Both the position numbers and the translations under genes were made by a program. Positions 43,076 to 54,434 of a stretch of DNA of 64,000 bases are shown one piece after another. Under the pieces are notes generated by a model. That model saw only the letters and a list, made by a program, of their open reading frames with translations. It made no database searches and was not told where the DNA came from. This DNA is from Gymnopus androsaceus JB14 (lineage: Eukaryota; Basidiomycota; Agaricomycetes; Agaricales; Omphalotaceae): the NCBI GenBank assembly GCA_009733575.1, contig ML769519.1, positions 62,001 to 126,000 of the forward strand, written 5' to 3'. Numbering within the stretch: the stretch's first letter is position 1; every line of letters starts with the position of its first letter.

Positions 43076-43735
43076 GCCTACCCGTTCCATCGAGTCGATG
43101 CTGGGTGGCTTGTGCTGGTTTACGATCCCGGCGGTTCCCTGTATGGGACCCATCTCGGGCTCAACATCCCGAGAATCGCGCTTTCTATCTTGCACCGAAG
43201 GCTACAGCCTTTCAGACTGCCGACACAAACGCTCTGTACGCTCTGTTTGAGAATTCCAAGAGCACGCAAGGAGATGCAACAGCAAATGGGAGAAACATCG
43301 ATGGGATTGTTGTATGTAGCGCAATTACAATTAAGACATCAGCGATCAAGAGTCATGACTCTATATACAGTAGTCGGTCATCGTTATGCTTGTTGTACCT
43401 CACCGGACCTTAGCTTCTTCGACTCGTGCAGAAACGGAAGCCTCTCCGCTAGCGATTTCTTCAGAATATCTCGGCCTCGCCACCACACAATAGTCACCAT
43501 CTCAAGCGAAACAAATGCTGGCTTCCCAAACAGCACGCGTATTGTCGCATTCCGACTCCCGCTTAGCAACATTGGAGGAACAGGCGGAGAGTAAAAAGGC
43601 GCAAAGGGTGCGTATTCGCATCCAGCTTCAGAATAGGTTCAAAGAAAGGCCAGATCCAGGGAATGGCAATGTCTGTTTTGGCTCGGCATACGCGAATACC
43701 AAACATAAAAAACTGTTCAAGTTTGGTAGATGAAA
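43076..43735 (+). other. Possible decayed coding segment, unknown
   Basis: Protein-like pieces appear in changing frames: FYLAPKATAFQTADTNALYA..FENSKSTQGD near 43200-43290, then AETEASPLAISSEYLGLATT, a TAG, and SQAKQMLASQTARVLSHSDS..LATLEEQAESKKAQR, ending FKFGR, stop at 43733. The last part is coiled-coil-like. There is no recognisable family. Probably a pseudogene. Confidence 0.3.
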
Positions 43736-43961
43736 GTGACATTCTGGGAAAATGGGGATCACAAAGTCAAACCAAAAGAACCAAAAGGGATAAATAAATA
43801 GTAGTTTAGCGCACCTTCAAGTCCATATTCGTACTGTAATTCTCGTAAGACTATGACCGAAATCGTTGTCAATGTCCCAGCGATACACATACACAGAAAT
43901 CGCAGATCCCGAACTTTAATTGGGACCAAAGGAGTGAACACACCAATGTCGTTTGTCGAGA

Positions 43962-44710
43962 TCATCGAGTTTCATCGACTGCGCATTCTAACAAAACTGA
44001 GATCCTCATCTCGCGGTAAGTCGAAAACACGACCTTCCGTGCCTTCAAACACGTCCCGTGGTTTAACAGAGAAGCCAAGTCAACAAATTTGTGGAATCTA
44101 CAAAAATAAATGGTGATCCGAGTCAAAGAAGGAACTTCGAACATGTCAAGCATGCCGCTTCGATCTGGTTTGTAGATTCGAAGAGAAATCGAACACGATA
44201 AGTGTTTTCGAACAGGCCACGCTTGGGCCATGCTGAGAAGCGCAAACCTAAGCTTTGACGACCAAAGCACATTTCTTGAGAGCAGTTTTATCAGCGTAGA
44301 GGTTTCGATGATAGAATATGTAAGTTCATTCGGTAGTTCCATCGTGGTCGGGAGCAAGTTTGAAAGTGCCGGTAGGCAAAAGGTCAAAGCAGCGTTTACG
44401 CAACTTTCTTTGATCATGAACGACCATGGTGAACTTCAATCTCTCACAAAAGCACCATTCGGACTATGTTCTCGATGACCGCAATTTAGTTCCTCGTGAC
44501 TCGACAGCCCGAAGGGTTTCATTAATAATGATTCAGAACGTACGATTTTCGACATGTCCGCAGTATTTTGATCACCGACGAGCTTCAGCTCACTACTGCG
44601 CAAGTCCATGATCTCTCCAATCCGAATACTTTTTAAGCTCGGATATTCGGAGGAAGCTAGTCCGCCTCTCATCGTATCATAATACACTTTCGAAATCAAT
44701 TCGCCGTATA
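43962..44710 (-). pseudogene. LRR-like (F-box family) fragment
   Basis: Two minus-strand frames read like a degenerate leucine-rich-repeat region: YPSLKSIRIGEIMDLRSSEL (44690-44580), then LPTTMELPNELTYSIIETST and MFEVPSLTRITIYFCRFHKF. They are in different frames and lack an F-box. Part of the sequence resembles 36130-36250. I judge it a relic of a second F-box/LRR subfamily. Confidence 0.4.
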
Positions 44711-45100
44711 CCGGGAATCCTGAAGTCTAGTATGAAGCTTGCTATCAAGTTACACTGCCAGCCCGAATACAGTAGCTGTACCTGTCCTGCAGCTATATAT
44801 GCAATCAGACCATAAATTATATCCTTCCTCGTCTTCGATCAAGCATCATTGGATCTCCGTGGGACTGATTGTACCCTTTTGGTAGATGAGGTGTACTTAT
44901 TGCTGCTTACCGGTCTGTTTCGCTTCTCCTTTCAGTTGGCTCATGCCTCCCGTGGGTTACGCCAACTTATTACCCCGCCATGAACCCACATCCCTCTCAC
45001 GGTGAGACTCTCAGGCTCTGAACCCAGCTATAAAGCCGGTAGTGAGTTTGGTTTCCATCGTTGTTCATTTTCTTGCCCACTCTCACACGATCTCCAAAGC
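44711..45100. other. Intergenic, promoter side of the next gene
   Basis: No gene seen. A TATAAAG at about 45029-45035 lies 65-70 bp upstream of the ATG at 45101 and may be its TATA box. Confidence 0.5.
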
Positions 45101-46053
45101 ATGCCCTTTTCAAGAAAGCTATGGGGTTTTGACCTCAATGAAATGAGGTGGGATGCTTTCAAAGGCAAGAATATGTACTCGCGCACGCATTATTTGCGCC
45201 GTGAACGCCTCAGTATGTTTCGTTCTTTTAATCCAATAACTCATCTAATGTCACCCAGTTGCTTATCAGATCGCTCTGAACCTCAGTATAATTGCAGAGG
45301 GTGTAGCAACCTACTCCATGTCCAGATACAATATGCTGCAAACCCATATCCAACAATATGCCCTCACTCTTACACCTGCATTTGTGGTTGGGCTTCATAA
45401 CGACGACATTATCGCTGCGGAGATCCTCACCCTCACTTTCGGCGCATTGGTGTCCACCTTTTTCAGTCTAGATCTGCTCCTCATCGTTCAATGGCCACGC
45501 CATATCTATCCAAAGTGGTATAACTACACACGGATGACTTTGGCTATTGTCCTCACTGCTGGGTTCCTCGCTGCAGCTATCATGAGCACTGTGCGTATTC
45601 ATTCCTTAGTTCCTTATAGCCTTTCGTTTCGTTGACCGATATCAACAGGTCGTAGTAGCCACCCACTCGGCGTTCATCACAGGCGCGCCTGTAGCAATGC
45701 AAAAGCAGTACACTGATTTCTTCTTTCGCCCACCCCTCAGTTCGTACCCTCCCTAATCCATCCAGCTTTGAATTAACTTTCCTCTTGCTCAGAATATAAG
45801 GATTGGGCAATGAATGTTGCATACGTCTGCCTTCTCTGGATCAGCTGTCTCTTTACGATAGCATCGTGAGTCTCTCGGCCCTTATTCACGAATGTAATGT
45901 TGATCTTTTCCCATTAGAGCGGTTATCATGTTCATAAGTGTGAAGCATGAGATGAAGTATGGCGAGACAAACAATGTACCCTTCATGATCAATGATGAAA
46001 ACACGACTAACGGATCCCAAGACGGACCTACTTTCATAGAGAAGTCACCATGA
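45101..46053 (+). CDS. Integral membrane protein, unknown function
   Basis: Starts MPFSRKLWGFDLNEMRWDAF. A GTATGT..CCCAG intron joins the first exon to LIAYQIALNLSIIAEGVATY. Hydrophobic segments are ALNLSIIAEGVA, AAEILTLTFGALVSTFFSLD (to LLLIV), MTLAIVLTAGFLAAAIMST, VAYVCLLWISCLFTIAS and AVIMFISVKHEM, so about four to six spans. The C-terminal tail is polar and acidic (YGETNNVPFMINDENTTNGS, to EKSP). Four introns splice in phase. I do not recognise the family, and no transport or receptor motif is evident. It is a well-formed gene beside degraded ones. Confidence 0.72.
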
Positions 46054-46434
46054 TATCCCTGTTATAGATACGAGACTCATTCTCTCATTTCCACCTTCGC
46101 GGACTCATTACTTACTCTCACTGTACTTGCAAGTTACCTACCTGATGTATCATAAAGATTGGCGGATCTTTCCCTAAAAAATCGAAACAATCACATAAAT
46201 TAATTGTTTTCCGGAAAGTGATCGTTGACGGTACTGCTAGTGACTTAGGCTACCTTACTTATTGGGAGGTCCATACTACTACTTATACGGATAACATATA
46301 ACGGATAATATAACGGATAATACACTGAAGGAGGCATGACCGGGCACGACAGAACCCAAAACGGGGAGCGTCAGAAGAAATGTTTCATTAGTTGGAAACT
46401 GATATACCTCCAGAAATTTATTTGCCTAGAGTTC
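46054..46434. other. Intergenic
   Basis: Convergent gap between the membrane protein (plus) and the minus-strand gene ending at 46435. Contains a short ATAACGGATA triplicate near 46289-46323. Confidence 0.5.
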
Positions 46435-46857
46435 TCATAAGTGTGCTGTATCTGTTCCAATAAAGATGAACGAACCTTTCCATGGAAGCAAGAAGCGGTT
46501 TTTCTTGGCTCCCTCTGCTTTCTTCTGGGCTCCTTCCGCGGTAGTAGGTGAAGGGGTTCCAGAAGAATGTGTTGCAGCGCCTCCGCCGCTACTAGCTGAG
46601 GCCCCTTCGGTTGCACCTAAAGTTCCCGACGATGTGTTCTTGCCTGAGGAAATCCGTGACGATTCCTCTGCCTTTTTTTGGGTAGGAGGAGGCAGATGCG
46701 TTGGAACAGCCCCGTATCGAGACTGAAGATTTCCAAAAGCAGCCGCGTAGTCTTTTTGTGGGACCTGACCTGGGTTCAGCGGCATCGTAGAAGAGACGGT
46801 GCTAGCAGTGGATGCAAGAGAAGCGGCATAATTGCTGGTGGGGATGTTCGTTGTCAT
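46435..46857 (-). CDS. Ser/Thr/Ala/Pro-rich protein, unknown
   Basis: A single open frame of 140 codons from ATG at 46857: MTTNIPTSNYAASLASTAST, then the more ordered block QKDYAAAFGNLQSRYGAVPT, then low-complexity Ser/Gly/Ala text and a Lys-rich segment (AQKKAEGAKKNR). It ends FIGTDTAHL. The middle block looks conserved in style and the frame is unusually long for this AT-rich area. Function unknown. The tail may be an unspliced intron, as a GTTCGT donor follows PWKG. Confidence 0.45.
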   Translation of the reverse strand: MTTNIPTSNYAASLASTASTVSSTMPLNPGQVPQKDYAAAFGNLQSRYGAVPTHLPPPTQKKAEESSRISSGKNTSSGTLGATEGASASSGGGAATHSSGTPSPTTAEGAQKKAEGAKKNRFLLPWKGSFIFIGTDTAHL

Positions 46858-46945
46858 TCTCGGGACTAAATTTAGGAGGTTTGATACGACCCAAGTACAA
46901 TCTTGAGTCTTCGCTGTTTATGCATTATCTGGTCTATGGAAATCA

Positions 46946-47360
46946 TTAGGAGGCGTCGGTACCGAATTGAATATATGTGTCTAGGGTATCAATCTTCGTT
47001 CTTCTCGGCGTACGATTTGAGTGGTACTGACGGCTTACCACCCCATATAACAACACCGGCGAAAAAGCAATAATCGCAGTAATCGCAGTGAAATGCATAT
47101 GGAGCTCTCGCAGCGCAGTTTCCCTAAGTAGTAAGCCCTGTGTTGCATCGCGTATTGCGCGTCCTGGTCCTAAATAAATTTTGAATGAAGTTGGAGTGGT
47201 TGCACCATCGTGATGGTCGAAAGCAGAATCGAATGCGACAAAGCGCAACCAAAGCGACGAGCGCTCTCTGGAAGCGCTCTTACCTTCACCTTCAACCACG
47301 AGCACAGACGACTTGTTTCCTCCGTTGCTCTTTTCAATCAAAAATAATATCATCAATCTT
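46946..47360 (-). other. Candidate small membrane protein (minus strand)
   Basis: An open frame of 136 codons. The convincing part is FKIYLGPGRAIRDATQGLLL, then ETALRELHMHFTAITAIIAF and SPVLLYGV, one amphipathic and one membrane-like helix, followed by a GTGGTAAG donor-like site. The upstream part may be 5' UTR or another exon. No family assigned. Confidence 0.3.
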
Positions 47361-47581
47361 CGACTTTTTTTTAGCTACACTGATAGTATTTCCTAGTTTG
47401 TTTCTCAGTGCAGCTCCCCAAAACATATTATCTGCGGCTTCAGAAAGTGACTGTCACTCGATTGCACCTTTCAGCGCACTTACAAATGCACCAAGTTTGT
47501 TATTTCACCCTCAACAACAATCATTTCTGCACAGGGTCAACAGGCAAGGAATCTATATCAAGCTCACTGGTCAGCACTTGG

Positions 47582-47933
47582 TCAGTACTGTAACAATGCG
47601 AACTCAATGAGCAGATGATGATAATTCACTCGTAGGTATAATTGTATTACGCTTCTGTGCCTTTCATTTAATTTCCAGCTGATTCTAACACCGGAGACTG
47701 TTTCTAAAACTCGGTAAAGTGATGCTTGAAGCAATTGAATCTCGATAACCAGTGGGGCTAGTGAGCAATGTATTATGTGCGCCTGTGCTCTCTGAATAGT
47801 CTCTGGTTTCAGAATTAAGTTCTCGATGTCGAACGGAGCGGGAAGGTGAGAACTCCAGTCCGTATAAAAGAAATTCATCACAAGTAGGTAAAATCAAAGT
47901 CTGCTCGCCCGGCGCCCACTGATTTTCAAACAT
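47582..47933 (-). other. Candidate minus-strand coding segment, unknown
   Basis: The frame MMNFFYTDWSSHLPAPFDIE..LILKPETIQRAQAHIIHCSL..LAPLVIEIQLLQASLYRVLE looks protein-like with amphipathic helices. No start context, splice partner or family could be established. It is divergent to the Tim9-like gene. Confidence 0.3.
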
Positions 47934-48097
47934 CTACGCAGGTTAATTCATCCTCGCCATTTTTGATGAGGGGTTACTGACAGGCTTTCAGGTCGTAGAG
48001 GTTTATCAAGCCACTTACATATTATCGTGAGTCTCCGCTTCAAAGCTACTTACCGCGATAGCTGTGCTCAAGCTTTGTCGAGTTAGTTTTACTCATT

Positions 48098-48545
48098 ATG
48101 CAATTTATCAATATCTTCCTTATCTTTCTGGCGTTCCTTCCATTCTGGGGGAGCTTGGGTCGGTAAGCTTCAGTCTGAGTCCAAACTAATTTAATCTATT
48201 TAAGTTCAATCTCTGTAGTCCATTAAATGCCATCGCAGTTCACAAACGGGACTTTGAATTCAATTCAGAATTAGATCGTCGAACCGATCCCCCACTCCCG
48301 GAGAAAATCCAAAGCCTCCAAGCTCTCTACCGTGATCTCGTCGAAAAGTGTTTTCGCTCATGCTGCGCAGACTTTGCGTGCAAGGCAATGACATCAAAAG
48401 AGGTGCGAATCTTTGTTACCCTGTCTTTCTTTCCTTCCCAATTCCTTTTCTTCGGTTACATTCACAGGAGACGTGTGTGATTAACTGTGTGGACAAATTC
48501 TTGGATAAATCGTCAAAACATCCTGAGAGTCGGTTTGCAGAATAG
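48098..48545 (+). CDS. Tim9-like twin CX3C protein with an N-terminal secretory signal
   Basis: Three exons (48098-48162, 48219-48402, 48468-48545) give 108 residues in one frame with normal GT..AG borders. The N-terminus is a classical signal peptide or anchor (MQFINIFLIFLAFLPFWGSL). A short region follows with a Lys-Arg site (AVHKRDFEF). The rest is the small-Tim fold: IQSLQALYRDLVEKCFRSCC, ADFACKAMTSKEETCVINC, VDKFLDKSSKHPESRFAE. The motifs C-FRS-C and C-VIN-C are separated by 15 residues, as in Tim9, and TSKE-x-TC and the F at the end also match Tim9. Tim9 with Tim10 chaperones carriers across the mitochondrial intermembrane space and normally has no cleavable N-terminal signal. Two extra cysteines (CC after the first motif, and FAC) are unusual. 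Localisation is inferred, not known. Confidence 0.78.
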
Positions 48546-50214
48546 GCGGGGAAATTTACTTTCATAGCTTGTGTTCTTTACTGAGCCCATGTTTCGGGCT
48601 TGGTTTGGCAACAACCTTGATCACTACTAGTAAAGATAAATAAAATAAACAATTTTTAGTTAGCGTCTTTCTCACTATGCACTTATATACGAGTTTTCTA
48701 TGCAGAGGGTTGTAAGTCGGAGAATTCAACCTGGAGAAGTGAATGGAGTATGAGGCGTGAAGTCTCTGCCGAGGTGCGTTTTGTTAAATACAAATTTAGA
48801 TGTAGATCTTAATCAAGGAGAATGTTAATATTGAATAAGAATAAGTAAGATGTTTCTTGCAGAAGGTAACGGCAAAATTGAAGGTCGAAATAGATTGCCA
48901 TAAAATCCACGCAAAGACTCGCTTTGACCAGGCAGTTCCACGTGGAAAGACACAAGTTGCTTCTCATCGTTTGATTAGACTAGCAGCTACTATATCCATT
49001 GCTTGAAGGGCACCAGCCACCCAGCAGATGTTTGACAGCTGACTGGTAATACTTTTCAGATTACTTGAACAATGCACGAAGCTTCAGCGCTCAGTATCAG
49101 TATTCTCGATGGATACGGTCGATGTAACATGACATAAAGGAGGCAGAGACTGGCAAGAACTGCAGGATACAATGATGTTGGATTTCATATTTGGTTGCGA
49201 GCTCGGAAGCTCGTTGTTCCGTTATCTACCCCTATAGACCTGTATATAAGCTGTAGTAAATGGACGCATCCGCATCCGATTGTCCTTGCTTACTGCCACC
49301 AAGCAGGACAACCCGGAATTTACTTGTTGTTCTTCTTCTCCTCGAGTGACGCCGTATCGTCTATCACAACAAATGAGATTCCAGAGCTTCCGAGTATTTT
49401 CAATCATTCTCTAGTACACCGGGAGCAGGAGTAGGAGCAGGACGTGTGTGCTGAGGTCGAGCTGAGGTTGGATCTGGGGGACAGAGAGCTAGTTTCAGAG
49501 GTGAGGGATATCGGATTTGTACCTTTCTTACGGCTCGTGTCGCTTCTGTTCCCGAGATAGACATGGCGCGTCAAATTTTCTACAGCTGAAAATCGCCGTC
49601 TCATTGAACGTTCTCCGAGCTTAACAACGACCGCCCAGGAAAGTTCATCTGGGATCCACCAAATGCAGGTTCAATGCATTATTGCTCAACAATCTTCATT
49701 TGGAGGTTAGCCATACAGAACAAACCGGGTAATGCACTTGCCATTGCATCAGTGTCTTCACCTTGATTTAGACAGCCTCTCCAATCAGTTTTCTGTCCCC
49801 ATGCCATGGCATCTCTGAGCCTCAGGCTATCACTGCAAGCACATTGCCCCCATCCCCTTCCTCCATCTTACATGTCCCAGTCCATGAGCATGACCACTGG
49901 TATCACTAGCACAAGCATGATGGCACTATTACACCTTTGGACAGGAGGTATGGTTTTTTGATTGGCCTTCACTTCATTGGAAGATATTTTATGTTCTCTG
50001 AGAGATTTCCTTATGCTTACTGTCCATTTCCAGGCCTACCACTTCTAGTAAATTGCAGGAAAAATATGGCAGCTTTGCCTTCTATACACAGCATCCATTT
50101 GCACTCTCTGGGGTACTCTTCAAGCTCACCACCATCATGATGTTTGCCTCTGACCTCTGAGCACACAGATTACAATCAGCTTAACCAGATTTTTGACACC
50201 AGTATTGAGGAGCA
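48546..50214. other. Intergenic, no firm gene
   Basis: Short frames only. Bases about 48895-48930 (CCATAAAATCCACGC..GACTCGC) recur near 61748-61775. A minus-strand frame at 49404-49604 (MRRRFSAVENLTRHVYLGNR) might be an exon but has no support. Confidence 0.45.
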
Positions 50215-52343
50215 CATCAGCAAAACCTGGGTGAAGGTCATAGCAGCTATAGCAATCTATAGCAAGCCATAGCAGCCATAGTGCTATGAAATGCTATGAA
50301 CTGCTATGAGTTACTATGAGCTACTATGAGATCACCGAGTACTCGAGCCAGCTGTCAACATTTTGACAGCTGTCACTCTCTTCCGTCAATAGTACTTATA
50401 TAGCATCGACGAGTTGTCGTAACTTCCCCAAGCTCCCTTCCTTCCCTCGCAAATTTCTTTTTTTTTAAGTTGTTTCTGAGTCGCTTTGGCTCGGCGTTCT
50501 CGGTGAGTTTCGCTCAATGTCTAATTAAGCATTGCATAATATACTGTAGCTTTATCTATGCTATATACTACATCAGCAGTTTCACAGGCGTATGGAGGTA
50601 TGGTACCATACACTCCATACAAATTCCATACACGGTTTTGATGTATAGCCACTACGGCGTCGCAAAGTTTCCATACACAATGTATGGCACCTTCCATACC
50701 ATCTCCATACAGTATTGTCCTATACATGATATTCCAGTCCATACATCTGCTTACAGTATCCATACACATTTTACAATTAAAGATCATGCAATTCACATAA
50801 AAATAGCTACATGAATGTACTACAAGCTATGAAATGAGATACCCATGAGACTCCGGCGAGACGAGGCCACTTGAGCACTGAAAACCACAAATACATACAG
50901 TGGAGCTTGTTGCCGCAGTGGGAATTGACTCGGAAAAGTGTACTACGTGAATCTAGTCTCAATGTCAGTAATTATACTCAGCTCGGCGATTTAATCCGAC
51001 TCACTCACCGTGACCAAACCAACAATTTTCACTCGCAATGTTCAAGAACTGAATCAGAAAAGCGAAAGATCAACTTCAAGAGGTATAAGAATTGTAGTAC
51101 TCACCTAATCGGACATGACGAACTCATCATCAGCCCCGTTTTCCGAATCCTCCATTTCCTGCTTAATGGAGACGGCGGAGTGATGTTTCGAGCTCATGAA
51201 TCTTTACAGAAAACCATCCATATCAGCCATAAGGATACTGAACACTGAAAAAAGGCATATGATCATTAGCAGACTAGAATAAAGAATGAGAAATAAGGAC
51301 GCACCAGTAATAGGTAGAGATTGACAAAAAAAACACATAAAAACGAGTTGGTATCTGAGTGAATTTACACACTCCTCTTCTAGGCTAAGACTCAAGATTG
51401 AAAAACCGCGATTCCTGCGAGTTCTTGAGATTTAAAATGGACCCTGGAGGACTTGAGGGAGATGAAAGAAGTTGAAGAGAGAGGATTCGAACAAGCGCCA
51501 AAAAAAGAATGCATCATTTTTGATGCACGTGCAACTATGTAGCTGCGGAGCTTGAAGTGCGGAGATTGAATTGACTTGAGTTGTGATAATTCATCATTGG
51601 TCTACATGTTCTATTCACTATTTATATTGTAAATGTTCCCGGTTTGTCAACCATTGCAATGGTTACCGTTGTACTAGTATAATGAGAGTAAGGTGGAATT
51701 TAGTACAGTGTGTGGGTCTGAGTCCGCTAAAGCGCAACCAAGGCTGACTTAACCTGCCAATATTGGATGCAAGTCACATTGCAGTAGTAGGTGGGGTTGC
51801 GCATGTGCATGAATGGCATAATACAAAACTTTAGCTCTACCGGTAATTTACAAAGCATAATGTATTCCATACACTCTCCATACATGTATGGGTTGTGTAC
51901 AAGTTGTGTATGGGAAATATCATGAAAGTATGGAATTTTATTATGGATGCTGTATGGATGAGTATGTACGTATGAGTTTTATACATCCCATACATCCCAT
52001 ACCACTCATACTTTTGTGAAACTGCTGATGTAGTTACCGTAGCTCTGTTTTGGTAAACTATTCTACTATGTACTACTAATCTGACAATATATATGATTTA
52101 TTATAATTATTTGGTCTTGCAAGTGAGAGAAACAATTACGAGGACAACAAAAAAATTGAATTGAAAAACTGACAGATGATGCGATGATGTGCCGTGAAAT
52201 GCGAAATCCATAGCAACCCATAGCAGCTCATAGCAATCCATAGCTCTGGATAGATGGGGACCTTGCTATGGGTGCTATGGGTGCTATGAGTGCTGGATAG
52301 CGCTATCCAGCGCGTCCAGTAGTACACCCAGGTTTTGCTGATG
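50215..52343. mobile_element. TIR element, CATCAGCA family, 2.13 kb (carries a nested or second TIR pair)
   Basis: The ends are a perfect 19-bp inverted pair, CATCAGCAAAACCTGGGTG (50215-50233) and its complement (52325-52343). The first 120 bp and last 150 bp are packed with short repeats based on CTATGG/CCATAG (AGCAGCTATAGCAATCTATA-like left, CATAGCAACCCATAGCAGC right), opposite in orientation at the two ends. Inside is a second TIR pair at 50567-52034. No transposase frame is present, so it is non-autonomous as read. No clear target duplication beyond AT/AT was found. It sits directly beside the 3' end of the second membrane-protein gene. Confidence 0.75.
50567..52034. mobile_element. Inner TIR element, 1.47 kb, ends CATCAGCAGTTTCACA
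   Basis: 50567-50586 (ACTACATCAGCAGTTTCACA) and 52015-52034 are perfect inverted copies. Each is followed inward by subterminal repeats of CCATAC/GTATGG (about 15 units left at 50590-50770, a similar set right at 51860-52010). The body holds a small minus-strand segment with a spliced look, near 51400-51110 (MSSKHHSAVSIKQEMEDSEN, acidic end, stop), but no recognisable transposase. Termini and subterminal style match the outer element, so it may be a relative that inserted into it. Confidence 0.65.
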
Positions 52344-52475
52344 CAGAGTAATAAATGAAAGATGGCACAACAAATAATGGGTATCAAAGGAGAAGGAAGT
52401 TTTTACAAAACCCAAACAAAATCAAAGTAAGTCAAAAGCAAAGCCCAAACCTGCAGCCTAACAATCTCAATTTTT

Positions 52476-53826
52476 TTAGTTGATATTTGGGGTTGAATTA
52501 ATGTCCATGGTGGGAATGCCTTCCAAATGAAAACTTTGCTCATAGGTGCTTCTTGTTCGAATCAGGACTACAAGAGCAACTGGATTTAGGGCCTATGGAT
52601 AAAGGAAAAACAGATTGAACAATCCATGTCAAATATTGAAATGTGGAGTCCCTTTGAAGTCAGACCTACAGCATTGAATATATATAATACATTGAGAAAG
52701 ATAGCGGCATTATCAATGGGGGAAAGGGTGGCTGCATGAATGTCCAGTGCATTAAAGATAATCCCGGCTATCTTTCATAAAAGTTATAACTTTGGGTATT
52801 TCTGACACTTGAGACAATCACAGACCTGTACCACACCCAAAATTGCACCGGACTCAACCATAAGTAGAAGGATTGCTTCCATTTGTGTTTGCTTGCAGCG
52901 CAATATTGCACTGGTTGCTTGATGATGTGTCCTATAACAACACATGTAATAAGTATCTTGAGACTTGGAAGTGAATGAGATGCCCAATGCCCACCATGCC
53001 CGATGAGCTATCAGGAGCGTTGCTACAATATTTACTGTCAAATTGAGTGTGGTACTGAGCCAATCCAAGGTCATCGCATTATCGTTGAAGTTGATTATCA
53101 ATTTAGTGTCAACAATGGCATCAGCAATGCTGAACGCTAAATAGTCTCCAACATCAGTATATATGTCAGTATATATGGCATAGGAGATCACCAATGTCTG
53201 CCAGTAGGATAAGGAGCAGTGTCCATTTAACTAGCTTATTTTCTGCCCAAAGTGCCCATGCTCTCCAAACAATAGCTGTATCAGCAATCAAATCCTGCAT
53301 GTGGGATTAAGTATCAGGTTTCCTGGCCAAATTGAAGGATTATGCAAAATTTACAATGAAATTATCAGACCAGGTAATTAAACTTTGCATTGCAATGACT
53401 TTCAAGTTGGCAGCCATTTCTTGTGCCATGAGACCTTCTGGAAGTGATTCCACCAAGCTAAACTTGACAAGGAACAAAACAAATGCAATATCTGCATAAA
53501 TTAAAAGAGTTGTCATTACAAATCCCCCAAGAAGGAGTGCAATTAAGGCTTTATGTGCTTGTCCATTATTTTCTTTTTGCCTACAGTGTGGTTTTAGATG
53601 TGAGTTTAACGGAACATGGAACCTGGAAATAAGCGCACAAGAGGATATGCATGCTAATGATGAAAGCCAGCATGTAGAACCCTGGTAGCAACCTGTTAAA
53701 TTAGTGTCCTTCTCCACACCTTTATTGCCTACCAAACAGTGCACTTCCAAATATTATTAAGCCAGAAATATTTTCAAAGGATATAATTCCAACAGCTGTA
53801 ATTTGTTCTGACTCTTCTGGCGTCAT
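52476..53826 (-). CDS. Multi-pass membrane protein (copy 2)
   Basis: Paralogue of 17312-18657 with the same exon plan. Starts MTPEESEQITAVGIISFENI, then FYMLAFIISMHIL, HKALIALLLGGFVMTTLLIY, LIADTAIVWRAWALWAENKL, LDWLSTTLNLTVNIVATLLI, HHQATSAILRCKQTQMEAIL, LLMVESGAILGVVQ, and the tail GIPTMDINSTPNIN. Similarity to copy 1 extends about 80 bp past the stop codon and ends near the TIR element at 52343. That suggests the element defines, or inserted into, the edge of the duplicated segment. No frameshift was noticed, but the second loop intron region was not fully checked. Confidence 0.68.
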
Positions 53827-54434
53827 GTTAGATGTTGTGTTAAGTGATATGGAGGGTACTACAGTACTTCTACTCAGAACATACTAAATTTATACCATTG
53901 CTTCAACATCATTGTTCCAATGGCTAGAATTCAGATGCAGAGTCTTCAGGTCACACCCATATGATGTGATACTAACTATCATTTGAATCTTTGTTTAGAT
54001 CATCTCACCGGGCTCTCTCAGCTTTGCAAAGGGAGTCTCAATCACTGTCTGCATTGCATCTGAATCTAAATATTCAATTTGAATGTAAATAATTGACCTG
54101 AGTCCTGACACAAGAACTTTGGTGGCCATGAGAAACAGTCCAACGGCTCGGAATCAACCAAAAGTTGAAGCCAAAGTCACTGTATCAAAACAAAACACCA
54201 TGCCAATGTTTTGATTTTGCAGAGCCTGCACCTCATCCAAACCGGGTATCCATGGCATCTGCAGCAGTGATCATCTTCCACCATATGGTGACGGAACCTG
54301 TTCGGGGTTGCAAGTAGCAGGCCAGAGATGAGTTGCGAGGATACATATCATATACTCCTTGTACTAGTACTCATCATCATCTTGAGTCTTGAAACTTGAA
54401 ACGAAATTTCCTGTCAGAATGATCTCTATATTCT
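53827..54434. other. Intergenic
   Basis: No gene supported. The first 100 bp are the promoter side of membrane-protein copy 2. Confidence 0.5.

Noticed and set aside
50580..50780. Regularly spaced CCATAC/GTATGG motifs that could suggest a CRISPR-like or satellite array
   Set aside because: The units are short, irregularly spaced and in both orientations, and mirrored at the other end of a TIR element, which fits transposon subterminal repeats.
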